Of a stretch of DNA of 64,000 nucleotides, positions 11,593 to 23,335 are shown piece by piece. Where the stretch lies: assembly GCA_029532415.1 (NCBI GenBank), contig JAQOTA010000053.1:2852001-2916000 (forward strand). Direction: 5' to 3'. This DNA comes from Marasmius tenuissimus. Its lineage: Eukaryota; Basidiomycota; Agaricomycetes; Agaricales; Marasmiaceae. The first letter of the stretch is position 1, and each line of letters starts with the position of its first letter. The notes beneath the pieces are model-generated. The model made no database searches. It was not told where the DNA came from and saw only the letters and a list, made by a program, of their open reading frames with translations. A program made the translations under genes and the position numbers.

Positions 11593-12513
11593 ATGTGTAT
11601 GAAGAAGACTGAGACGTTCGGCAACCTCCGAGGTGGGGTTGCGCTCCCACCATCATCACCGCTCTCTACCCTCATGAGCACACTCTCCCGATTTGATACA
11701 TGTTGCATTTGCAACAGAACCGCGTCAGAAGCCACAGGACAACTTCAACGATGTTCTCGTTGTAAAGCCGCCCACTATTGCGTCAGTGATCTATGCCACT
11801 CGTAATATGAAAAGCACTGGATCCTCATGCGACGATTGTACATCACTCTTTCTCCTCATTCTTTAGGGGCAAGCCTGCCAGAAGAGATCCTGGAAATCGC
11901 ATAAGAAAATCTGCAAAGATTCTCCTGACCTTCGATTCTCTGAGCCGTCAGAAGGAATTCCCGGCGTTCGTCTCCTCGGTGGATTCAACTCGCCCTTCTG
12001 GCCAGAAGCGAAAGTCATCTCTCCCAACCACCCCGTTTGGACGAAAGGGTCGGTCTCCCCGGTCTCACAGATTGTGGGGGTCCCTCTGTTGATATATCGA
12101 GAATTGGAGGAACTCGAGTTGGAATCGCCAAATGATCCCAATAGAGATAATCAAGCTGCAACGTTCTTGATGATTGATCCTCAAACCGGATTTGCGTCTC
12201 CTCGATGGCAGAAGAATGTCGGGCCTGTAAGTGCTGCTGTCGATACATACATACGTTGGTGACTGGCAACGTTGACTTTGAAACATAGGTAACTGTCGCT
12301 CGCGGAGACCACAAACCTCTCTCAAAGATTGCCCTCGAGATGATATGGATGTACTGCGACCGCATACTGGACGTCTTTGGGGACGACGGCAGCACGCCCT
12401 GGAATATGTACACAAAAGAATCTTTTGACGAGTTCTGCCAAGATTATAAGGAAAACGCTCTGATGAATGGCCGCCGTGTGGCGGACTTCAATGCACAGGA
12501 AGTGCCCTTGTGA
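11593..12513 (+). CDS. MYND-type zinc finger protein
   Basis: Probable protein-interaction zinc finger protein of a type abundant in Agaricomycetes; specific role unknown. The finger reads CCICNRTASEATGQLQRCSRCKAAHYC and, across an intron (about 11781-11867), GQACQKRSWKSHKKIC, giving the full C6HC MYND spacing. The remaining roughly 180 residues include FNSPFWPEAKVISPNHPVW, TFLMIDPQTGFASPRWQ and, after another intron, VTVARGDHKPLSKIALEMIW and FDEFCQDYKENALMNG. It stops with TGA at 12511. Start choice is uncertain: the frame is open back to an ATG at 11311, which would add a hydrophobic segment (HALLIVVVSAVILASI). I prefer 11593 because MYND proteins of this kind are soluble. It converges on the minus-strand gene ending at 12682. 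Confidence 0.78.
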
Positions 12514-12681
12514 GGCACGTATTATAGGCATCCTCAGCATACTATGATTTACTCTCTCATCCTACATTCGTTGGAGGCAAAATTTGCATGTGGGCTCAAC
12601 AATTCAGAAAACGGTACGGCAATACAACGATGCAAGTCAGGACGTCGTACGTGGTAAGTCTAATGGTACCTCGATCGTCAT

Positions 12682-13748
12682 CTATCCGGAAACCCTCACA
12701 AAATACCCCACATCCTCCTTCTCCTTTCGCCTGATGTAAAACGGTGACTTGAGCGGACTGCAGACACGTTGATGGGGAGAAGGCGTATACACAGGTGGCG
12801 ATTGCCCGATGGGAGGGGTAGTAGGAATCGAGAACTCGGGAAGATTCTTCAACAAACCAGGCCTATCGCGAGCTTTGAAGACACGTTGATGTGGAGCAGG
12901 AGGGGGAGAAATGTGAATAGTGAGAGGGACATTCCGAGCGTGAGCACGCCTACGCGAGTCATCGACTTCAGGGGTTTCCGTCCTGTCTACAGCTGGCGCC
13001 TGAACAGTAGATTCTGGTATGACAAACAAGGATCTCTTGGGGTATTCGACTTGCGCGGTCGCATTGAAATTTTTGAGAGGATGCAGCGTGTGGGGATAGT
13101 ACTTGACAACTACAGGCGACGTGTGACTGGTGGTTTCTCCAGAGGGACTCGTGCTACTTCCTTCGACGGAATCGAGCGTATGGTGAATTGACTTCGCGTT
13201 TCTTCTCGCCGAAGGAATTGCGATTGAGATCGGAATAATACGGATAGGTGAAGGTGACGCCGACGAGTGATCAAAAGGTGTTAGAAGGGCCGGAGTCTCG
13301 TTGTGAATCATAGAACTCGGAGGGCCGTCCATAGGCGAGACTGTTGATGGTAGTGGAGAGATCCTGGGCGGAAGTGGAGCAGGCGTCTGAGGAGTCGAGG
13401 GTAAGCCAGATGCCACCTGTAGACTCAGTTTCAGTTTCATTTAGACCACAGAGCAAAAGCTCCTCGACGTACAACCTGTGTTGTAGCTCCTAGACCCTGG
13501 AGGGAGGCATCTGAGAGACTGAGTTTGCGTAGATCGGGCAATAAAATCTTCTCGATTTGATTCAAGGCGTAATTATCGCTTGCTTTTGACTGTTGAGTAT
13601 CGCTGGGCATGGCCAAGGAGGTGGGTTGTAGCGAGGAAGTAGCGAGAGGTAGAGAAATAAGCTGTAAACTTGCGTCATGGTTCAGATACTCAATCATATC
13701 GGCAAACACCGAGCTCAAGGCGGCAATTCCCGTGCATTGAGTTGGAGC
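12682..13748 (-). CDS. uncharacterised Pro/Ser-rich protein, 5' end unresolved
   Basis: No family recognised. Two exons are supported. The upstream exon, from an acceptor at 13749, reads APTQCTGIAALSSVFADMIE, then LNHDASLQLISLPL and NQIEKILLPDLRKLSLSD, and ends ATTQ. An intron (GTTGTA...CTACAG, about 13413-13475) leads to a long disordered tail rich in Pro, Ser and Thr, ending KEKEDVGYFVRVSG. A further upstream exon probably exists around 13800-13905, where the minus strand reads SSSKRKWATQLDEISLVCVA then PRMIKEIGATN in a protein-like frame. I could not find a splice that joins it in phase, nor a start codon. The gene may be damaged at its 5' end or have an unusual intron. Confidence 0.5.
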
Positions 13749-14341
13749 CTAGGCAAAACTTGAGGCTGCAGGTATCAACCGTTTGTGGCGCCAATCTCTT
13801 TGATCATTCGAGGAGCAACGCAAACTAGCGATATTTCGTCGAGCTGAGTGGCCCACTTCCTTTTACTACTAGACACGAAGAGTTTTTGGGGGGTAAATCG
13901 AAGAGTTCAGCCTTGCCTCCGAGTCTGTAACTAATCATAATAAAAGCGGATTCGTTCAGATTAATGATGCATATATCAGAAATCTACAAAGGCCGGGAAA
14001 GAGGTCAAGACTGGAGCTAAGATACCAACGAGCGTTCCGAGGTTGTCATGATACACGAGTGTGAATACACAGAAGATAAGGGATATAAGATGGTAAGCAG
14101 GTAAGTCGAGAAATGACATAGAGATAACTATAGGTAACCAGGACGAAGAAGGGGATTGGTAAGACAGAGTCGAAATTGAAAGAAAGATGAGTTTTGTATG
14201 GCTACACGTTGAAAGCACAAGGAAAGGAAGGAATCAGAGCAAGACAAGGAAGCGCATATAGCCTTGAAGAGGAACGCGAAAGATAGAGTCTACGACCAAG
14301 AACGGCGAAAGGGAGGGAAGAAGAGGAAAAGGCGAAATCAA
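13749..14341. other. stretch between unresolved gene and SKN7-type gene
   Basis: It holds the probable missing 5' exon of the neighbouring minus-strand gene (about 13800-13905) and then the presumed 3' untranslated region of the SKN7-type gene. A hydrophobic minus-strand frame at 13976-14218 has no start codon context or motif I trust. Confidence 0.4.
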
Positions 14342-17300
14342 TCAATCAATAACCTCAAAACGGCTCCTCTTCGCTGCACGTTGCTGCTGCTGGTCCATAT
14401 CTTCGCCCGAGAAAGGCCTCTTCTGGCCCATCCCAGACGATCCGTCATAACTCCCATTCCCATCCATTCCTCCCATACTCCCACCCATCCCCATCATACT
14501 CCCCTCAAACGTCTCGCCGTTCACCAGTCCCGCGAGGATAACGCCGTACTGTTCATCGCTCAACCCCATTCCAGCCAGAGGATTCGCTGTCATCCTCTCC
14601 ATACCTGCAGAACCACCGTACCCATCACCTTCCTCATATCCAGAGCCTGAAGAGGGGGCAGGGTTCGTTAACGAAAGCCCACTGCTATTCGTAGAACCGA
14701 ACGGTAATGACTGCGCTGGCGAAGAGGAGGAAGAGGATTGTTGCTGAATGAGGTTGTTTGCATGAGACGTCATCGCCATCTCAAACCCTGCGTCAGATAA
14801 GGGTGGTATACCAACTGAGCGAGGGATCCCGCGGGACATTTGTTGAATGACTTTGAGATGCATCAGATGTTTCTACGTGAAGGAAAGTAGAGAGGATCGT
14901 CAGGAAGAGCGAGAGAAGAGGGGCAAGAAATGGGAGACTCACCTCCAGCATATCCAGCATTCCTTGTTTGGTGAACGGTTTCGGCAGAACATCGTTCATG
15001 CCCGAGGAATAGTAAGTCATAACCTCGTTCGGCTTCGCATTACTCGTCATCGAAATAATAGGCGTCATCAAGTCGAACTTTCGAATCATGGATGTCGCGG
15101 AAACACCGTCCAGTTTGGGCATGACAATGTCCTATCAACGCAGAAGTAATTAACGTTGAACAAGAGAGATACATTTTTGGGACTTACCATCAGCACCAAA
15201 TCGTACTTTTCCAGGTTCATCTTATTCACTGCTCCCACGCCATCAACGGCAACGTCGATGTTGCATCCAAAGACTTGTAAAAACTTGCTCGAAAGTTTCC
15301 GACTCACAGCGTCGTCGTCCACGAGCAAGACACGCGGGGAGACGGTCCACCCAGGGACGAACGTCGAGCGGCGAACACTGAGTTTCTTTGGGCCAGACGA
15401 CGAGGCCGACGCAGAGTTGGGGGAGGAAGCGTTATTTGACTGAGAAGGCGGAGACGACGCCGATGAGGATGGGGCGAATGGACCGCTGTTGGTGTCGCCC
15501 ACTCGAGACTCTTGTGTACCAACCAACCCAGCCAACCCATTCGAGCCGTCGAATCTGTTCCCATTATCGCCGAAATTCCAGCCACTACTGCCATCGGCGA
15601 CATTCTTGGGCATTAGATGTCCCACTGTGTAGATCTCCAATCCCGTGTGGTCGCCCATGTTCAAGTCCGGGAAGGGCTCGTACAGCGACGGCGTGATCAT
15701 CGACGACGCTGGAGGTGACGTCGAGCTACCACCACCAGAAGACGAAGACGGCGACAGCTGCGTTTGCGGTTGTATCTGGTCTGAAGCACCTGAAGGCGAA
15801 GTAGACGAAGGCATAACCATCTCCTCTTGATCTTCTCTTTCGTCCTGTCGTCCCCCATCTTCCTGCTTGAGACCAGGCACGATAGGGGTCGTTATGGACC
15901 CCCTCCGTCTCAAACCTTCAAACACATCCAGACCGCCAGCCAACTTGGCCGCGGCGTTACTGAGAAAGTTTGCGCTGGCAGGTCTCATTCGCTGAAGCTC
16001 TTCGATCCGCTCCAGGGCTTCTTGACGAGAGGTTATCCTTACAGGCGGCGTTGGAGGTGGCTTCATCGCGTCCATCCCACTTCCACTTCCACTTGCACCC
16101 GCTGATGCTGAGGAAGAAGAAGCACCAAACCCAGTCGTTGAGTTGAATTGCGCACCACCCATACCCATACCAAATGCGTCCCCGCCGTTGGCGTTGGTAT
16201 CAGTGCCAGCAAGCCCATTCCATAACCTAGATTGAGGTCGCTGAGGGTCTGTCCCTTGTTGCTGTTCGTTCGCCCTCCGACTCAGCTCGTTCATCTTCCA
16301 AAGGGCTGCCCTACCGACACCTCCCATCCCGGTTCCTCCCAACCCAGGTCCGTTCGCTCCAAAGCCTGTATTCGAGCTTGAGCTAGCGGCATAAGGTAGA
16401 GACTCAGAAGGAAAGATTGAGGATAACGGGGGTTGTTGTTGTGGCTGGAGACTAGGTAACGTGGGAAGTGTGGGTAACGAGGGCATTGACGAGGTAGATG
16501 CAGAGCCGGTCGAGGCCGACGTATGGTGGTCCAGAGCTGGTCGCTTTCCTTTGCCTGGACATTGGGAGAAGGTCGAGGAAACATGGTCGTATGTGAAAGC
16601 GGATATGTGTGAATAAATTCGTAGCCCAGAATCCAGAGTCCAGGTCGAGGTCGAGGTCGCGGACGAGATCGGAAATGAATTGAGTGGGTTCCAGAACACA
16701 TTGGCGATTTTCGATTTCGTTACAACCAGATGTTATTAGGTGTACAACATTGAAGGGGACGGGAAATAGAAAATAAAGCAAAAGACAAAGTCAGTAGGTC
16801 TCCCTTTCAATAGATAGGAAAGAAAGAGGGAAAATGGACGGATACATTGGCAATTCAAGCAAAACCGTTCGTCGAAATTGATACATAGAATTGTTGAAGG
16901 GGAAAAGGGCGATTTCAGTCACTTCCTACTCACCCTCTCCGCCTCCTTGTTGGTTTGCACCTCCGCCTCGTAGAACCCACTCAATCAGACCTTGCATAAC
17001 ACTATCTTGTTGAGCCATATTCCGTTGAAACCCGACCATCTCAATGAGGACCTATCTTGCCGTTAGCAACCCAAACCAGAACGTAAAAAACACATGCGGT
17101 CTCACTTCATGGTAGTTCCTTTCTAGGCCACCTAAATTCCTCTCGAGTCCCCCAATATTCCTCTCCAAACTCCTTATATGCGAGCTTAGCTCTTCGTGCG
17201 AAGCCGTTAAGCGGTCGATTTGATTTTGGAGTGCGTTCACTTGGTACCCATCTACTGGTCCCTGTGTCGATCCGTAATATGGACCGGGCGACCCGCTTCT

Positions 17301-18135
17301 GCTCCCAAGAGGACGGGTGGTCGATGCCGAGTTGTTGTTTGAGGTGGACTGTGATTTACGGGATGTAGGAACTTTACGTTTGATGTTCTCGAGAGCGTCG
17401 CGTCGGTCGGCATGGAAATCTGGATGTCGGAAGGTCCAGGCATGTTCACCATAGGTATTGTCGTCTGTATTCTTGACCTACACCCGGGTGATTAGTGCTT
17501 CCATCGAAAACTCGAGAAGAGAGAGCTTACTTTGTGAAAGTCGTACTTGTTGAGCTGCCTCACAAAGCTCGCAAAATTCGAGTGCTTGAAGAGACGGGGT
17601 AATATTGACTTTGTGAACTCGTTCATGTCCTGAATGTGATTAGCGTGGTTTCAGCATTCCATTCACTTCAAAGGCGGAGAGGTTGCGCACTTTGACGACG
17701 AAACAGTCTCCTGCGGGACCCCATGACACTATATGCTGGAACGATTTGTCCTCGAGCATTCTATTTACAGCTCGTCAGTACCGAATTGAATACTATCAAC
17801 GAAAGAAAGACTCACTTGTACAACTTTTTGACAAAGTCACTCGTTGAGGGCATCGAGTCTTCCATCGCGTCTGTCTGTGGTGGTGGTGGTTGCTTGGAGG
17901 AAGAAGACGACGATGAAGGCTGAAGTAAAGGGAGAATATGCTGAGGCTCTCGCTTGATATTAGCTGAGCTCTGCGTGGGCCGCGGTTGTATGGGCGTATG
18001 CTGGTGCTGGTGAATGTGTTGCTGCTGCTGCCCCTGCCCTTGCCAATGATGGGGTTGATGGAACTGAGATTGTGACTGCTGAGGATAGGGATGCTGCTGC
18101 TGGTGTTGGCTAGAACCCCAAGTCTGTGTCTGCAT
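14342..18135 (-). CDS. SKN7: SKN7/PRR1-type response regulator with HSF DNA-binding domain
   Basis: Nuclear regulator that ends a two-component phosphorelay and drives oxidative, osmotic and wall-stress genes. From the ATG at 18135: a Gln/His-rich N-terminus of about 90 residues; an HSF-type DNA-binding domain ([70 protein letters not shown]); a coiled coil with three near repeats ([16 protein letters not shown]); a roughly 370-residue low-complexity linker; then a receiver domain, [20 protein letters not shown], with the phosphoacceptor Asp in [15 protein letters not shown] and the conserved Lys in [12 protein letters not shown]. The tail ends KRSRFEVID. The join between the HSF half and the receiver half uses an intron at 16555-16933 (379 bases, gtgagt...cag) that keeps the frame, so this is one gene, not two. 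Total about 1,000 residues. Confidence 0.92.
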
Positions 18136-18452
18136 CAGCGGCTTGCTTGTGATGGTATAAAAGGGTCTTCCAAGGGGGACGTGTGTATACGCGCGGGCCT
18201 ATCCAAGCGCAACCCATCAATCTGTTATTAAATTCAAAATCGTGTCTATCCCGGTCCGTTCCCCGGTACTTCCGGCGACATACATGGACCTACAACCTCC
18301 GACCGCTGTGAACTCACTACGGCTTAGATCGACGGTACTATCGAGCCCGAAAATTGAGCTTTGGAGCTGTTTCTGCTCTAAGAATCTTTGGAAACAGACT
18401 AGGAGAGTAGCGGACAGTCCAAAAGGTCTGGACAAAGGCCTTGCACAGGCCG

Positions 18453-18552
18453 GTCTAGACCTCTCCAGGCCCAACCCACGCTTCTTAACTGCCGTATAGA
18501 AGCCGAGAGTCTAGACCTTTCTCGCCCGCGGCAGTGCGGAAAAGTCTAGACC
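18453..18552. repeat. three copies of the 8-bp palindrome GTCTAGAC
   Basis: GTCTAGAC occurs at 18453-18460, 18509-18516 and 18545-18552, each followed by CT, and a one-base variant GTCTGGAC lies at 18427-18434. The cluster sits about 60 bases before the tRNA-Arg gene and 300-400 bases before the SKN7-type start codon on the other strand. Role unknown. Confidence 0.7.
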
Positions 18553-18611
18553 TGCCGCCCGGCATTCCTTCCTCTCACCAATATACATGCAACTTTTTAC
18601 CTCTCTTTCAT

Positions 18612-18695
18612 GGCTACCTGGCGCAATGGTAGCGCGTTTGGCTTCGATTACCAGACGGCACCAAAAGGTTGCAGGTTCGAGTCCTGCGGTGGTCA
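18612..18695 (+). tRNA. tRNA-Arg (TCG anticodon) with a 12-nt intron
   Basis: The acceptor stem GGCTACC pairs with GGTGGTC (with G-U pairs), followed by A73. The D arm is GCGC/GCGC around AATGGTA. The anticodon stem is TTTGG/CCAAA and the T arm is GCAGG/CCTGC with loop TTCGAGT (B box GGTTCGAGTCC). The anticodon loop starts CTTCGA, giving TCG at 34-36. The intron TTACCAGACGGC follows A37, leaving a 72-nt mature tRNA. All four stems form. Confidence 0.87.
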
Positions 18696-20689
18696 TAGCT
18701 TCTTTTTTTGCAAGTTCAGATCTGGACGTTACGGTGATAACAAGAATTTAGCAGAAGTCTACATACACAAAAGTTAGTTTGTGCTTCAGCTTCGTAAAAC
18801 CTTACCTTTCGCAGGCTTCTACCGCCAAGAAAGCTTGTTGGACCATTCAACTTCTCGAAGGTCCTTTCGAGGAATTTCCTTCTGATTTCCTAGGCCATTA
18901 GGCTGTCAATCAATCAAGGGTTCAGAGGCTCAAGTTACACCCGATAGTCCAAGCGACTCTATTGTGCTCAGGCACATCTCAATATCCTTAAAGTATGTAT
19001 AGAACGATGACTCCACCGAGGCCCCACCCTAGCCACTTCAGCCAGTAGGGCGCTGTAGGGCGGGACGAATGAGTTGATATCCTTTACCCAGGTAAGCTTA
19101 CCTGCGTACTGGAGCGGTGAGCCAATCTGACCCATTCCGAATCTTGTGTAAATCTCTTCTCACAGCTGTGCGCTCAGCTTGCTCTTTTCTCCATTCGTAT
19201 GACTGGACAAACACCGACGGTGAGTACTTACTAACGGCTCCGGAACTTGTATTCCTACATTTTCCGTAGTGTAAGGCACATCAATGAGGTCAGTTGGAGA
19301 CCGGCCTAGCGTCCCGTCCCTTCGGAAGCTCTAGGCCCACGGAGAGAAGGGAAGGTTATAGGAGTTGAGGGTGTAGAATGTGGCTCGCTGTAAATCTGGG
19401 AAGCTAGCAGAGAAAGGCCACTATACTCGCGTCCTCGGGCACCAGTCCCCCTAGTTGCAAGCCGATGTCACTAGGCTGTGATAACTTGATTTCGCGTGTT
19501 AGTCTAGCTGTGGCACCAGGCATCGGCGGATAATGCTGCGAGATGCTACCCCAGATCAGTATTTAACTTAGCACCAGCTGCGCACGATGGTAGAGATCGA
19601 TATACCCCACCGCCGCTGAATAGCCGCTGAACATCCCTCTCTCTTCTGCTTCACGCCTGCGTGAGGACGGTGGCCTCGCACTCAGTTGGCGAGATATCGC
19701 GAGGGCATTCAAATCTCAGGCGAAATTGCTGTCCTCCGGACGTCTGGAGACAGCTGGAGACAAATGGCCGTCCCCTGGGAGTGTGTGAAGACATATGGTC
19801 AGTGAGCTCATACGAAATTAGAAACTCGGAGGGACCTGTGGCGAACGCATGATGGAGAGTCACCATGTGGTACTTCAATTTTATGAATGCGGGATTACGA
19901 AGGGTAGCTTTCCATTTGGAGCGTGTCGAATGTCGACTACCTGTATAACGACCCTACTATTGGTTAGGTGTAGTTATGGAGGCTGTAGAACAAGGACAAG
20001 CCGAGCAAGTAGGTCAGAAGGAGGAGGCCAAAACTCCCTCGAAACAAATGGCGGCGTAAAAGCGAGGCACGCGCCGGTTTGCGGTATTTTTCTCTGCCAA
20101 ATGACCCTGCACATCTCGCGCACCGTCCACAAGCTCAGGAATTGCAGCCAGATGCAGCCCTGGCCAGACCCTGATGGGACCGTGGAAGGGCGGGATACCA
20201 GGTTACTCAAGAAATTGACGGTTTCGAGTTCCGCAAAATCCAGACAGCTTGACGTCCGACAGCCACAACCTCCGCCATCTTGCATTATGCATGCTATATT
20301 CTGAGTCTCAGCGAGCAAGCAATCATTGCCAGTACATCTTTCTGCTGTTGGTAGCTCCCCATGGGGTCCACCCGAACCTTATCCCCACGAATAACCCCAA
20401 AATGGGGCTGTATTGAAACGGAAAGGAGAATGTGACTAAAAAAAACCTCTCACATGGCCCAAAACGACCCTGACCATATCCATCGTCGCACATCTGCACA
20501 AAACTGCAACAACTTGATAGCTTGCCGTATTTTGATGGATCATTTGAATTTTGAAGGTGATACATCTGGAGCCCCATGACTCCATAGCCGGTTCAACGGC
20601 GCGCAAGAGCTATAAGAATCTCATCCCAGGACAATTCTCCGTGTTTCCCTTTTTGCCTTTGATCCCACCGACCAGGCGAATTCTTCATT
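18696..20689. other. 2-kb gene-poor stretch upstream of the sugar transporter
   Basis: No gene recognised. A start-like ATGACTGGACAAACACCGAC followed by a GTGAGT donor occurs at 19199-19225 but leads into nothing protein-like. The last 100 bases hold the transporter promoter, with TATAAGAA near 20610 about 80 bases before its ATG. Confidence 0.5.
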
Positions 20690-22550
20690 ATGGGAGTAAG
20701 TGTTCTGTGCTTTTCTTGTTTTTCGTGGGACTGACTGTTGTGTTCTGCCTTTTATCATTTACAGTACAGTGCTCGCATCGCTTCGAACCCGGTATGTCGT
20801 TTTTTTCTCGTGGAGGAAAAGTCAGTAGATGGCTGATATCAACTCGTGTATAGTATGTGGTCGGTTCGTTCGCATGTATCGGTGGTGGTCTCTTCGGTCT
20901 GGACATTTCGTCCATGTCCGGTGTCCTGACCAACCCATACTACCTTAACACCTTTAACCACCCCGGTGAATCTGCTCAAGGCGCCATTGTGGCTTCCATG
21001 CCAGCAGGCTCCCTTGTCGGGGCTCTCGCTGTGGGTTACCTCGGTGACTACCTGGGAAGGAAAAAATCCATCATGCTTGCGGCTCTCATTTGGGTCGTCG
21101 GTGCCGTTCTCCAGTGCGCCTCAGTGGTATGTTCTTGCACCTCCTTAGCCTAAATTTAGCGGTGTCCTGATCTGTCACTAGAACCGAGGAATGCTCGTCG
21201 TTGGACGTATCATCGCTGGAATGTCAGTCGGTATTTCTAGTGCCATCGTCCCTGTCTACCAGTCCGAAATCACTGCCCCCTCCATCCGTGGTCGTCTCGT
21301 CTCCCTTCAACAATGGTCGATCACATGGGGTATCCTCATTCAGTACTTCATCCAGTTCGGTTGTTCCGATATCGAAGGCGTTGCTTCATTCCGTATTCCC
21401 TGGGGTCTTCAGGCGATCCCCGCCATCATTCTCTTCTTTGGAATGTTCTTGTTCCCAGAATCTCCCCGTTGGTTGATGGACCACGATCGGGACGACGAAG
21501 CGCTCCAGATTCTGGCTGATGTGCACGGAAGGGGTGACAAGAACAACGAACTTGTCAGGTTGGAATTCGAGGAAATCAGGCAACAAGTTATCTTCGAGAA
21601 GACGGAGGGAGCCAAGTCCTACCTCGATCTGCTCAAGGGAAACAACCCGCGTCGTGTCATGCTTGGTATGTCGCTGCAGATGTGGTCTCAGCTCACTGGT
21701 ATGAACGTCATGATGTGAGTGGTTTCTGTCTTCTGGACACGCGTCGAAAGAGACAGTCACTCACGAGTTTGTTTTTTATAGGTACTACATTACCTACGTC
21801 TTCCGTGGTATTGGTCTTGTTGGACGTCGCGCCGGTCTCATCGCTGCTTCCGTCCAGTACGTCCTCAACGTCGCTATGACCGTCCCCGCCATTATCTACA
21901 TCGACAAGTGGGGTCGTCGTCCCATGCTTATTGCTGGATTGTTCTTCATGGGCTTCTTCCTCTTCCTCGTCGGTGGTCTCCAGGGCGGCCTCGGGAAGTG
22001 GGGTGAGGTTGACGGTGAACGCTCTTGGATCATTGAAGGCCATGACTCCGCGACGAAGGGTATCATCGTCCTCTCGTACTTGTTTGTGTCTAGTTTCGCC
22101 ATTACGATGGGTCCCGTATCCTGGACGTACCCTGCCGAAATCGTGAGTAGTGTTTTACTCCCAGCCCAATCATTCGTTGTTGACTGAACCCCCTGTGATT
22201 CTCAGTACTCTCTCAGGATTCGTGCCAAGGCCGTCTCGCTCTCCACCTCTGCGAACTGGATCTTCAACTTTGCCCTTGCTTGGGCTGTTCCTCCCGGTTT
22301 CGCTACCATCGCGTACAAGACCTACTTCATCTTCGGTACCTTCAACTGGGCAGCCCTTATCCACGTCATTTTCATGTTCCCCGAAACTGTTGGCCGTTCG
22401 CTCGAAGAGGTAGAGGAGATCTTCGCACAAGGACACGCGTTCTCCGCCTGGAAGATCGGAAAGGATGTCGGAAAGAAGACTCTTGCAGAAGTCGTCGACA
22501 AGACGAGGGAGGTCGAGGGCAAAGAAAGTATCGAAAAGTCATCCGTTTGA
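20690..22550 (+). CDS. MFS sugar transporter (hexose/monosaccharide porter)
   Basis: Proton-coupled sugar uptake at the plasma membrane. The first coding exon is only ATGGGA (20690-20695), then YSARIASNP, then the long exon from about 20855. Key motifs in order: GGGLFGLDISSMSGVL (TM1), GDYLGRKKSIMLAALIWVVG (the loop 2-3 GRR/K motif), IAGMSVGISSAIVPVYQSEI, RGRLVSLQQWSITWGI, PESPRWLMDHDRDDEA, LTGMNVMMYYITYVF, DKWGRRPMLIAG and SWTYPAEIYSLRIRAKAVSL, then the ETVGRSLEEVEEIF end. This is the complete sugar-porter set, about 530 residues with 12 predicted membrane segments and five introns. The PESPRW and PETVGRSLEE motifs are diagnostic. The substrate cannot be assigned from sequence alone. Confidence 0.93.
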
Positions 22551-22749
22551 GAGCCTTTCTACTTTGCTTCTTCAATGAAGCTCTTTCTTTGGTTTTCATA
22601 GTGCATTCCCGGATGTCTGTTTTTTTACGAGGTTACGACTTTGTAGGGTCATTCTTCCAGTCTCCTTCACTAGCTTTTTTGGCCATCCAATTTCATGTAT
22701 ATGTAGCTCAATCTATATTTTTTTACCCTCTCACATTCTTCGACCGCCA

Positions 22750-23140
22750 CGAGTTTACGATTGACGGTTTCATCCGGTATCCGGCATTGTCGAAACCGGA
22801 CGAGCGCTTTACGCCTCAATCCACCTTGAGCTTGAGCGCTCAAACATGCACAGCATTTCTCTCGCTCCTTCATTCTGCGCCACGATGAGCCACCATTGAC
22901 CACCCGCAAGCGTTCGCGATAATACGGTACGACGTTAACGAGTCGGTGAAAGTCACTCTAGTCTCTTGACCCTAGGGACTGGTCAATAATGGAGTCTTCC
23001 GTTACGGTTACCTCGAGGAGCGGACTGTTCATAAATTGTATTACTGACGGGCCTCCTTATATCATCGGGCAGCTTGTTGCCTCGGGGGTCTGGGAGCGCT
23101 AGACACTGCAATATCGACCGACTCTACCCACGTTTGAGAA
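22750..23140. repeat. diverged duplicate segment, copy A (element-free)
   Basis: This stretch aligns to 25330-25990 in the same orientation. Shared blocks in order include CCGGACGAGCGCTT, CTTGAGCGC, CACAGCATTT, CTCCTTCATT, CGCCACGATGAGC, then GGTCA-TAATGGAGTCTTC and GTTACGGTTAC. Copy A keeps a single TA at 22987-22988 where copy B carries a 251-bp insertion, so it shows the pre-insertion state. Confidence 0.8.
22989..23102 (+). pseudogene. decayed copy of the orphan gene at 25818
   Basis: The ATG at 22989 opens MESSVTVTSRSGLFINCITD and continues to SGVWER, matching the N-terminus of the intact copy (MESSVTVTSRSELFMDRFAD ... SSGVWER), then meets TAG at 23100-23102. Downstream bases still align for another 40 or so (cgaccgactc...cacgttt) before similarity ends. 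Missing 3' exons plus the early stop mark it as a relic. Confidence 0.7.
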
Positions 23141-23335
23141 AAATGTAATGATGTCTTCCTCGGTTCTTGAAACTCGTGTGTTTTGCGCGCCTTGACATGA
23201 GGGTCGAGAGCAACGAGGCGGGCGCTGACAAAGACACGCGGTCACCGTCAACCTTGGCTCCCAACCACGACCTGCTCGCTGCCCATTGAGCACCTTCAAC
23301 CTGCCCCAGGACCAGCATCCACCTAGCCCTCCGCC

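Noticed and set aside
13976..14218. Hydrophobic minus-strand frame as a small membrane protein
   Set aside because: No clear ATG start and located where the SKN7-type 3' untranslated region is expected.
16555..16933. Reading the HSF part and the receiver part as two genes
   Set aside because: The donor at 16933 and acceptor at 16555 join in phase, and HSF plus receiver is the known SKN7 architecture.
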